Shown: positions 1 through 5,116 of the stretch, one piece after another
How positions within the stretch are numbered: the first letter of the stretch is position 1
How the letters are laid out: every line of letters starts with the position of its first letter
Source: Candidatus Bathyarchaeota archaeon
Lineage (GTDB): Archaea > Thermoproteota > Bathyarchaeia > 40CM-2-53-6
Assembly (NCBI GenBank): GCA_005882905.1
Contig: VBBG01000007.1
Span: 1-5,116, forward strand
Direction of reading: 5' to 3'
DNA length: 5,116 bases
Made by a program: the position numbers and the translations under genes
The notes under the pieces: generated by a model
What the model saw: the letters and a program-made list of their open reading frames with translations, nothing else
Told to the model about the DNA's origin: nothing
The model's database searches: none

Positions 1-18
1 GCGGATATTATTCCAGCT

Positions 19-441
19 CTAGCCTAGGCCCCAGCCAGCCTTGAACGTTGGGGTAATCTTGATGAATGGAGCCTCGCCCTCTTTCCAGGGATCTCGTTTG
101 ACCCAGTCTAGCCTTGAATAGAACAGCTTGTAGAGCCGCTGGTACTCCTTTCCCTTCTCGATGATCTCCACCGGCCCGCTGATTAGGATAAGCTTCCTCG
201 TGACGCCTGAGTCTACCAGAATCGCCGCTTGAGGGTTCTCTCTGAGGTTCTTCAGTTTCCGAGTCCGGTAGTCTGTAACAATATACGCACGGTTATCGTC
301 CCACACGTACGAAACAGGTACCAGGTGCGGCTCCCCAGTCCGCGAAGCCGTCCCAAACCTGCACATCTCGTTACTCTTCAGGAAATCGATCTCTGCGGGA
401 GAGAGCTTCACATCAGTAGGGGACTTGGACTTGGTCGCCAA
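19..441 (-). CDS. PPOX-class (pyridoxamine 5'-phosphate oxidase-like) flavin/F420-binding split-barrel protein
   Basis: This 140-residue cytosolic protein looks like the PNPOx-like split-barrel family, whose members bind FMN or F420 and reduce small substrates. Family features visible are the early strand with CRFGTASRTGEPHLVPV (about residues 27-43), the VWDDNRAYIVTDYRTRK stretch (46-62) and the following KNLRENPQAAILVDSG (64-79). A GPVEII strand lies near residue 90 and a conserved-type Trp near the C-terminus. The length is normal for a single-domain member. The start is TTG at 441-439, because no in-frame ATG precedes the conserved core. A weak GTGA Shine-Dalgarno-like stretch (452-449) overlaps the permease stop, leaving a 7-base spacer. 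It is the third gene of the ABC operon, starting 7 bases after the permease stop. The cofactor (F420 or FMN) and the substrate cannot be read from the sequence. The family call is confident; a link to the exporter is only inferred from the operon. Confidence 0.87.
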   Translation of the reverse strand: MATKSKSPTDVKLSPAEIDFLKSNEMCRFGTASRTGEPHLVPVSYVWDDNRAYIVTDYRTRKLKNLRENPQAAILVDSGVTRKLILISGPVEIIEKGKEYQRLYKLFYSRLDWVKRDPWKEGEAPFIKITPTFKAGWGLG

Positions 442-448
442 TCCAAGC

Positions 449-1402
449 TCACGCCGACTCGACTATCTGGGAGCGCCTGAATGCGTACCAGCTGACAACG
501 AGTAGTGCTGCCAGGTAGACTATTGCTACAGCGAGGGCTCTCAAAGCTACAGTTGCAACGGTGTCTGAACTGGCCGTGAATATCTCTCCTTCTCTCCCGC
601 CGGGACCGAACCTGACTCCACAAAAGTTTAGCACCGCACTGGGGTTCAAGACGAGTTGTATAAGCAGGTATCCTAGGTTATCTGTTCCTGTTGCGAAGTT
701 GGTTCCCGAGCGGGGGAATGTCTCGCAACTCCCCGTGCTTCCGTTGGCGCCTCCCCCGGGAGCGTAAAACAGAACGGAGGTCTGACCGTAGACCGAGCTC
801 AAGATGGTCCCCACTATAGTGACACCGATGAAGACCCCGAAAGACCCGAGCGCAGCTACAAGTGAACTCTTTGAGAGCGTACCGAGAAGGATGACCATTG
901 AGGCCCAGACCATTGTGGCGAGGGTCAGGCCGAATAGTCCGAGAGGTGCTAACAGCAGATTGTTCTGGGATCCCTCTATTACGACCGAGCCAACTATGAC
1001 GTATACAGTAAGGAAGGCGTAAATGGCTATCAGTGTCAGGAAGGAGGCTACTATCTTTCCAAGGAAGACAGTGTTCTTCGACACGGGTTTGGTCAACAGG
1101 GGTGTTATGCTTCCTGTCTCGAATTCGCCTGATATCGTGTTCATTGTTGTGGCGACGGCGATAAGAAAGATGAATATTCCACTGAACGTGTTGAAGAAGC
1201 CGGAGACAGCGTCCGGGTTAGGGGCTAAGGTCACTCCGTTGAGGTAGCCGAGTAGAGGAGGCAGCGCCAGTGACAGGGTTACGATTACGAATACGAGTAT
1301 GAACAGTCCGATGATCTTCTTCTTCCGGAGGTTCCAGAGAAACTCGTAATATAGAACTGCAAGGAATCCGGTTAGCCAAGTCGTTTTTTGCTGGTCTCTC
1401 AG
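449..1402 (-). CDS. ABC-2 type transporter permease (NosY-like), with N-terminus extended to a probable CTG start
   Basis: This is the membrane subunit of an ABC exporter, partner of the ATPase encoded just upstream. Read from CTG at 1402-1400 it has 317 residues and six predicted transmembrane segments, at about 30-52, 67-87, 117-142, 151-176, 181-203 and 281-307. The cytosolic GEFETGSITPLLTKP motif (92-106) is typical of ABC-2 permeases. A long outside loop (about 206-278) carries two Cys (226 and 261) and an N-G-S sequon. The first conventional start is GTG at 1234, but this would remove 56 residues. Those include the typical N-terminal amphipathic stretch (FLAVLYYEFLWNLRKKK) and the first membrane span. 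The frame is open back to a TGA at 1432-1430 and holds no ATG, GTG or TTG. GGAGG at 1416-1412 lies 9 bases before the CTG and inside the last codons of the ATPase gene. The substrate is unknown. Confidence 0.85.
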   Translation of the reverse strand: MRDQQKTTWLTGFLAVLYYEFLWNLRKKKIIGLFILVFVIVTLSLALPPLLGYLNGVTLAPNPDAVSGFFNTFSGIFIFLIAVATTMNTISGEFETGSITPLLTKPVSKNTVFLGKIVASFLTLIAIYAFLTVYVIVGSVVIEGSQNNLLLAPLGLFGLTLATMVWASMVILLGTLSKSSLVAALGSFGVFIGVTIVGTILSSVYGQTSVLFYAPGGGANGSTGSCETFPRSGTNFATGTDNLGYLLIQLVLNPSAVLNFCGVRFGPGGREGEIFTASSDTVATVALRALAVAIVYLAALLVVSWYAFRRSQIVESA

Positions 1403-1403
1403 T

Positions 1404-2339
1404 CTACTCAGCCTCCTTGCCCACGAGGCTCATGAAAGCATCTTCCAGCCCTCCCCCTTCCTCCTGCATCCTCAGGATCACTCCACCCGCCGCCGAGACC
1501 GCGCGTGAAATCTCGGCTCTCACATCGTCCTTCGTCTTCAAGTGCAGAGTGTATGTGTTATCGTTTGTGTTCACGGTTGCGAACGATAGTGCTTTCAGTG
1601 CATGGAGGATACTGTCACTTGCTTTCTGGACTTCCAAGACCAGCCTCCGGCTCGGGCCGGCCTTCGAAGCGACCTCATCCAGCGTTCCGGTGAAGAGCAT
1701 GTTTCCGTTGTTTATTATCGATACGTGGTCGCAGATCTGTTGGACCTCGGCGAGGAGGTGCGATGAGAAGAAAACGGTCTGGCCGCCCTTCACAATTTCC
1801 TTCACCATGTCCCTGACCTCTACCATGCCGACAGGGTCTAGACCTATGCTAGGTTCGTCCAGGATCACTAGTTCAGGGTCGTTGAGTAGTGCTTGTGCAA
1901 TTCCAATGCGCTGTTGCATTCCCTTGCTGTACTTGCCGATCCGGTCTCGTCCCCTCCCTTCCAGCCCAACCATCTTCAAGAGTTCAGGAATCCTCTTTCT
2001 TCTTGTTTCCTTGGGAATATTGTACATGCGCCCATATACGTCCAGAAGCTCCTCTCCCGTCAGGTGTTTGGGAAACTTGGGGAGCTCCGGCATGTAGCCG
2101 ATTCTCTCGCGAATCCTCGGCTTGTCTCCAGCAGCATTCATACCGAGAATCTTCAGAGATCCGGAGTCGGGCCTCAGCAGTCCTACCAGCATCTTTATCG
2201 TCGTGGTCTTGCCCGCACCGTTGGGACCCAGAAATCCGTGAATCTGCTTCGCTTCAACTGTCAAGTTGAGATGGTTAACAGCGATCCTAGTCCCGTAGGA
2301 TTTCGTTAGATTCTCAGTCTGAATCACGTGAGTATCCAT
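1404..2339 (-). CDS. ABC transporter ATP-binding protein (ABC-2/CcmA/NosF-type exporter ATPase)
   Basis: This 311-residue cytosolic ATPase should power the permease encoded directly downstream. The nucleotide-binding domain is complete. It has an A-loop Tyr15, Walker A GPNGAGKTT (38-46), Q-loop region GYMPE with Glu85 in the usual Gln position, signature YSKGMQQR (137-144), Walker B LVILDE (157-162, catalytic Glu162), D-loop GLD (166-168) and H-loop His194. The Glu in the Q-loop and the YSKGM form of the signature are common in this exporter subfamily, so they are not signs of inactivity. Residues from about 230 form the accessory C-terminal domain, ending in the familiar LEDAFMSLVG motif. 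The start is ATG at 2339-2337, placed just before the first beta strand, with only a weak purine-rich stretch upstream. The stop is one base before the proposed permease start. The exported substrate (drug, lipid or peptide) cannot be told from sequence. Confidence 0.95.
   Translation of the reverse strand: MDTHVIQTENLTKSYGTRIAVNHLNLTVEAKQIHGFLGPNGAGKTTTIKMLVGLLRPDSGSLKILGMNAAGDKPRIRERIGYMPELPKFPKHLTGEELLDVYGRMYNIPKETRRKRIPELLKMVGLEGRGRDRIGKYSKGMQQRIGIAQALLNDPELVILDEPSIGLDPVGMVEVRDMVKEIVKGGQTVFFSSHLLAEVQQICDHVSIINNGNMLFTGTLDEVASKAGPSRRLVLEVQKASDSILHALKALSFATVNTNDNTYTLHLKTKDDVRAEISRAVSAAGGVILRMQEEGGGLEDAFMSLVGKEAE
1412..1416 (-). promoter_or_regulatory. Shine-Dalgarno site for the permease gene
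   Basis: The minus strand reads GGAGG here, a strong match to the canonical ribosome binding site. It sits within the last codons of the ATPase gene, 9 bases before CTG at 1402-1400. This decides the permease start in favour of the CTG over GTG at 1234 and implies translational coupling between the two subunits. Confidence 0.6.
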
Positions 2340-2380
2340 GCCACTCTTCCCCTGAGAACGGGGTGCGGATAAACAAGAGA

Positions 2381-2394
2381 GTTATACTTTTTCC
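2381..2394 (-). promoter_or_regulatory. Probable archaeal BRE/TATA promoter of the ABC operon
   Basis: On the minus strand this reads GGAAAAAGTATAAC, a purine-rich BRE-like stretch running into a TATA-like box. With the usual archaeal spacing of about 25 bases, transcription would begin near 2358-2360. That gives a 5' leader of about 20 bases before the ATPase ATG at 2339. It is the most A/T-rich element in the upstream region. The match to the archaeal consensus is partial and there is no experimental support. Confidence 0.45.
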
Positions 2395-2512
2395 TAGCTC
2401 AGGATCGGGAAATTGCTCCTAGGTCTATTACGCGGACAAGAAATCCTTCGGAGGAGACTGAGATTGGTAATCAGCTCGGCCAATTAGGAATGGCTGATCT
2501 TCCGCAACAATC

Positions 2513-2579
2513 TTGCTTGGCCCCTCACTGGGTTTTTGGATAATTTGCAGCACACGTGGCTAGGGTCCCAACCAAGCAA
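2513..2579. repeat. Imperfect inverted repeat / potential hairpin
   Basis: TTGCTTGG (2513-2520) is exactly complementary to CCAAGCAA (2572-2579). Further inside, CCCT (2522-2525) can pair with AGGG (2562-2565) and CAC (2526-2528) with GTG (2556-2558). The result is an interrupted stem with a loop of about 27 bases. It could be a regulator binding site between divergent genes or an RNA structure in a leader. No T-run follows it, so it does not resemble a terminator. Chance occurrence is possible. Confidence 0.35.
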
Positions 2580-2754
2580 ACTCGACTAGATACTGGCTCA
2601 TTATGGGCGCGCGCTCGTCGCGAGAATCAGCCATGGATGGATATACGCCTATACCCTGGGGCATCAAGTTGCACAACCCGATAGCCTATCCATCGGAAGC
2701 TTCATCAAGTGTCAAACCTCACCGCTCGGCTGTCCAACGGAACAACTGTTCGAA

Positions 2755-3843
2755 ATGATTGTAACGATGTTGGTTTTGGCCTTAGCGCTTTCGAATCCTG
2801 TTGCCGCTACTCAAACCGCTGGACATGTGGACGTGAATCGGGCTTTCAACTATGTCGTAGTCATAGTAATGGAGAACCATGGGCTCAGGGACGTAATCAA
2901 CGTATCCTCTGCGCCCTTCATGAATCAGTTGGCCTCTTCTTACGGCCTTGCTGTCAACTACACTGCGATTGATCACCCTAGTCTGCCCAACTACCTCGGA
3001 TTAATCTCAGGCCAAGACTTCTCCTCATGGAGTAGCTCAGACTGTAGCCCTCGCGCGGGATGTAGCGCCGGATCAGCTCCCAACCTAGTGGACAGCCTGG
3101 AAAACAGGGGATTGACCTGGAAGGCGTACATGGAAGACTACCCCTCCACCTGTGGGTCACACTGCTCTCCAGGAGACTGCTTCGTAGGTGATAATGGAGC
3201 GGGCGTATACGCTGCTCGGCACGATCCATTTGTCTACTTCGACGACATTGCCAATAGCACCGCGAGATGTTCTAGAATCGTCCCCGCCAATTCAGGCACT
3301 AGCGGCAGTCCAGATGACCTCTTCTTATCTGACCTCTCATCACCATCAACAGCATCAAATTTCATGTGGCTTACTCCTAACAGTTGCAACGACACGCACG
3401 GGTTCACCTATCACAACGGTACAGTCCTATGCACCGATTCTATCTCCATCGGAGACAATTATCTTTCACGACTAGTCCCCAAAATCCTTGCCAGCGAACT
3501 CTTCACGCACCAGAAGGCTGCCCTCTTCATCACTTTTGATGAAGGTGAAACTCGCTATCCGAATGATTATGTTTACTCGGTCTGGGCCGGGCCTGTCGCA
3601 AAGACGGGTTTCGTATCATCCAGCCACTTCAGCCACTATTCAGTATTGAGCACTCTCGAGAGAGTGTGGCATCTGCAGCCACTCACAAGTAATGATGCAA
3701 ACGCTTCTCCAATGACGGAATTCTTTGTCGCGCATCACCATGGAGACAAGGGACACCTCGAATTGGGAGACGAGCGCAACGATCCCTCGAATGGAGAGAA
3801 TGCTTTCGGTGATCGGGACAAATGGTCCGAAGACGATTCGTAG
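2755..3843 (+). CDS. Exported phosphoesterase (PF04185-type acid phosphatase/phospholipase C, alkaline phosphatase superfamily)
   Basis: This 362-residue protein should hydrolyse phosphate esters outside the membrane. A hydrophobic N-terminus (residues 1-17) followed by VAATQ looks like a signal peptide, though it lacks the usual positive charge. Family motifs run in order: VVVIVMENH (34-42, metal ligands around Glu40/Asn41), HPSLPNYLGLISG (74-86), HDPFVYF (156-162), TPNSCNDTHG (207-216), ITFDEGE (259-265, Asp262/Glu263) and the SHFSHYS stretch (290-296, His291/His294) followed by LERVWHL. Eight Cys (97, 103, 133, 137, 142, 172, 211, 226) and six N-X-S/T sequons fit an extracytoplasmic, perhaps glycosylated, enzyme. 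The acidic, His-containing tail after about 325 is outside the catalytic fold, and there is no C-terminal anchor. The start is the first in-frame ATG; ATG at 2767 is an alternative, and neither has a Shine-Dalgarno match. Phosphatase versus phospholipase C activity cannot be decided here. Confidence 0.88.
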   Translation: MIVTMLVLALALSNPVAATQTAGHVDVNRAFNYVVVIVMENHGLRDVINVSSAPFMNQLASSYGLAVNYTAIDHPSLPNYLGLISGQDFSSWSSSDCSPRAGCSAGSAPNLVDSLENRGLTWKAYMEDYPSTCGSHCSPGDCFVGDNGAGVYAARHDPFVYFDDIANSTARCSRIVPANSGTSGSPDDLFLSDLSSPSTASNFMWLTPNSCNDTHGFTYHNGTVLCTDSISIGDNYLSRLVPKILASELFTHQKAALFITFDEGETRYPNDYVYSVWAGPVAKTGFVSSSHFSHYSVLSTLERVWHLQPLTSNDANASPMTEFFVAHHHGDKGHLELGDERNDPSNGENAFGDRDKWSEDDS

Positions 3844-4019
3844 TAAAGATAACCTCCAGATATCCCTAACTCAACAGATTCTCATTCAGACGCAACTAGG
3901 ACCACGCCGCACGGAAGAATGTGGGCAAGGTAGGATCAGTTGGACTCTGATATCTCAATGGCATCTTGTTAGTCAGCATGAGTTTGGCAGGCCACCTCAA
4001 GACGAAGCTAGGATTGACT

Positions 4020-4033
4020 CAAACGTAAATACT
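4020..4033 (+). promoter_or_regulatory. Possible archaeal BRE/TATA promoter for the MMPL gene
   Basis: The sequence CAAACGTAAATACT has an A-rich BRE-like part followed by a TAAATA box. The expected transcription start is near 4055, giving a leader of about 60 bases before the proposed CTG start at 4116. It is the best A/T-rich element in the gap, but only a partial consensus match. Confidence 0.35.
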
Positions 4034-4103
4034 CGGAATGTTCGGCCCGGCACAACCGACCGTTGACCCAAAGAAGGGTTAGTGCCCTCAGAGTCTACTG
4101 CGC

Positions 4104-4108
4104 GAGGT
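4104..4108 (+). promoter_or_regulatory. Shine-Dalgarno site for the MMPL gene
   Basis: GAGGT matches the core of the canonical ribosome binding site and lies 7 bases before CTG at 4116-4118. This supports the CTG as the start of a reading frame that has no ATG, GTG or TTG until 4386. An earlier in-frame CTG at 4098 has no such site. Confidence 0.45.
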
Positions 4109-4115
4109 ATTTCTA

Positions 4116-5116
4116 CTGAGCAAATCCTCTTCTCCCAACGCCCGATGGATAGGAATTTTCGTATTACTCCTAATAGTCTGTCTGGGCGAGCTCACGGCTC
4201 TCGTTCTGGAATACCAGAACAACGTCTACCTCAGACAGTACGTCTCCGACAATCTAGCGACGACGATCGCGGCCGCAACTGGCCTCCTCATACTCGCTAT
4301 AGGAGCTGGCTACCTTGCATCAAGAAAGCATGGTGCAAGGGCACCCGGCCCGCGTGTCCCTACCTTCGCCAGAATCGCCTCCTTTGTGGGCAGAAGGCAC
4401 AGAATCATAGTGATCTTCTGGGTCCTTCTCCTAGTCGTAAGTTTTCCACTATTCCAGCAACTCTCCCAAGTCATCACGTCAACCACCAGTGGTGGCCAGT
4501 CGACCACTTCCCAATCGGCACAGGCTCAAGCCCTCATGGCTCAAGAGTTTCCCCATCCACAAGCCAACACAAGCACCATAATTCTCCTTCAAGGCAACGA
4601 TGTAACCAAGAACGCGACCAAACGATTCACGATTGACCTAGAAGAACGCCTTCTCGCGCCGGGTGTCCTTAACGGCGTCGAGAATGTCACCACAGTCTAT
4701 AGTCTTGAGAGAACACTTCTCTTGGTATACTTTCTCCAAACTGGCGATTCCTACTCCATGGCACAATTGCACGCCAATCAGACGTTATGGGCATTTACCC
4801 TCTCCACGTATCCGTTACAGATTCCCTCTGAGATTCTCCGGAATTTCATAAGCCCAAGCAAGGACGCGATGATCATCCTGGTCGACTTCTCGAAGTCCCC
4901 TGGCTCGTTCGGCTCTGCGGACACTGACCCGATCCTGAAGAACGTGATTACGATCAGGGACATCATTTCTCAGCTGAAAGCGAGTGACGGTGGGCCAACA
5001 CAAACCTACGTTACAGGTGATCTGGCCACGACGGCCGACTCTTCTCTCGGAAGCCACGCGGATCTCAGCCTCATAGAACCCGTAACCATAGGTGCGATAC
5101 TGGTCCTAGTGGGACT
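4116..5116 (+). CDS. MMPL/RND-family membrane transporter, 5' part, truncated by the window edge, probable CTG start
   Basis: The frame is open from after a TAG at 4080-4082 to the window end. Read from CTG at 4116 it gives 333 residues of an incomplete protein. Residues 84-113 have the usual MMPL opening: FARIASFVGRRHR, then a membrane span (about 97-113). A large extracytoplasmic porter domain follows (about 114-318), including VTGDLATTAD (299-308). A second core span begins near 319 and is cut off. Ahead of this lie about 80 extra residues with two more predicted spans (11-31 and 49-68). Four N-X-S/T sequons (151, 166, 190, 221) lie in the outside domain. Relatives move lipids or other hydrophobic molecules using the proton gradient; the substrate here is unknown. 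The first conventional start is GTG at 4386, inside the first core span region, and the first ATG is at 4536, which is clearly too late. A frameshift from GTG at 4082 is the alternative explanation for the missing start. Confidence 0.82.
   Translation, partial: MSKSSSPNARWIGIFVLLLIVCLGELTALVLEYQNNVYLRQYVSDNLATTIAAATGLLILAIGAGYLASRKHGARAPGPRVPTFARIASFVGRRHRIIVIFWVLLLVVSFPLFQQLSQVITSTTSGGQSTTSQSAQAQALMAQEFPHPQANTSTIILLQGNDVTKNATKRFTIDLEERLLAPGVLNGVENVTTVYSLERTLLLVYFLQTGDSYSMAQLHANQTLWAFTLSTYPLQIPSEILRNFISPSKDAMIILVDFSKSPGSFGSADTDPILKNVITIRDIISQLKASDGGPTQTYVTGDLATTADSSLGSHADLSLIEPVTIGAILVLVG

Larger units (their letters stand above)
2340..2754. other. Divergent intergenic region (about 415 bases), no gene supported
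   Basis: This region separates the minus-strand ABC operon from the plus-strand phosphoesterase gene. It contains the ABC operon promoter near 2381-2394 and an inverted repeat at 2513-2579. I see no convincing coding frame, tRNA or T-rich terminator. The phosphoesterase frame is open back to 2590 (TAG at 2587-2589) but offers no ATG, GTG or TTG there, and its translation does not look like a conserved domain. A weak TATA-like stretch (GGATATAC, 2639-2646) could serve the phosphoesterase gene, but it lies more than 100 bases from the ATG. Confidence 0.6.
3844..4115 (+). other. Intergenic gap between phosphoesterase and MMPL genes
   Basis: I see no convincing gene in these 272 bases. There is no clear T-rich terminator after the phosphoesterase stop. 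The notable content is a TATA-like box near 4020-4033 and a Shine-Dalgarno match at 4104-4108. This suggests that the MMPL gene has its own promoter and is not simply co-transcribed with the phosphoesterase gene. Confidence 0.5.

Noticed and set aside
643..652. tRNA T-loop-like GGTTCAAG motif
   Set aside because: The flanking bases do not form a T-stem, no acceptor or anticodon arms are found, and it lies within the permease coding sequence.
1417..2097. Long plus-strand open frame (226 residues) opposite the ATPase gene
   Set aside because: It is antisense to a clearly conserved ATPase. Its translation is Ser/Pro/Arg-rich without domain character, as expected of a shadow frame.
2444..2455. 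Small hairpin TCCT-TCGG-AGGA in the intergenic region
   Set aside because: A four-base stem is expected by chance at this length, and it is not followed by a T-run.
3651..3666. Perfect short hairpin CACTCT-CGAG-AGAGTG
   Set aside because: It lies inside the conserved SxLERVW motif of the phosphoesterase and is explained by the codons. No T-run or regulatory context is present.
3725..4066. 113-residue plus-strand frame overlapping the phosphoesterase 3' end and the following gap
   Set aside because: Its first third is a shifted reading of the phosphoesterase tail. The rest shows no recognisable motif, ribosome binding site or hydrophobic pattern.
4523..4545. Direct repeat GGCTCAAG, two copies 15 bases apart
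   Set aside because: It is in frame and encodes an Ala/Gln-rich stretch of the MMPL protein. It is too short to suggest a mobile element or attachment site.
4082..4636. 184-residue plus-strand frame starting with GTG at 4082
   Set aside because: Its translation is low-complexity and lacks motifs, while the overlapping frame encodes the MMPL protein. Only its first few codons could matter, as an alternative MMPL start followed by a frameshift.

Overview
This window carries five protein genes in two divergent groups, most likely from an archaeon of moderate G+C content. The archaeal assignment is inference. It rests on BRE/TATA-like elements upstream of two genes, little sign of bacterial -35/-10 promoters, and many N-glycosylation sequons in the parts of the proteins predicted to lie outside the cell. 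No rRNA or other marker gene is present to settle the lineage.

Left half, minus strand (about 2395 down to 19): a tight three-gene operon. It encodes an ABC ATPase of the ABC-2 exporter type (2339-1404), its membrane permease (best read as 1402-449, not 1234-449), and a small PPOX/FMN-binding split-barrel protein (441-19). The ATPase and permease genes are separated by one base and the permease and PPOX genes by seven, so co-transcription and translational coupling are likely. A BRE/TATA-like element lies about 45 bases ahead of the ATPase ATG.

Middle (2340-2754): a divergent intergenic region of about 415 bases. It holds the promoter of the ABC operon and an imperfect inverted repeat, and no gene that I can support.

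Right half, plus strand: an exported phosphoesterase of the acid phosphatase/phospholipase C type within the alkaline phosphatase superfamily (2755-3843), then a 272-base gap with a TATA-like element. After it comes the 5' part of an MMPL/RND-family membrane protein (about 4116 to the window end, truncated by the edge). This last frame is not closed by a stop and has no conventional start codon near its beginning, so ATG/GTG/TTG-based gene calling would miss or shorten it.

The main unusual point is that two membrane-protein genes (permease and MMPL) have clear N-terminal coding sequence with no in-frame ATG, GTG or TTG. Each instead has a CTG preceded by a good Shine-Dalgarno match at normal spacing. 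Together with the TTG start of the PPOX gene, this suggests frequent non-AUG initiation in this organism, or alternatively small sequence errors. The gene families themselves are known, and I see no defence system, mobile element or CRISPR array.
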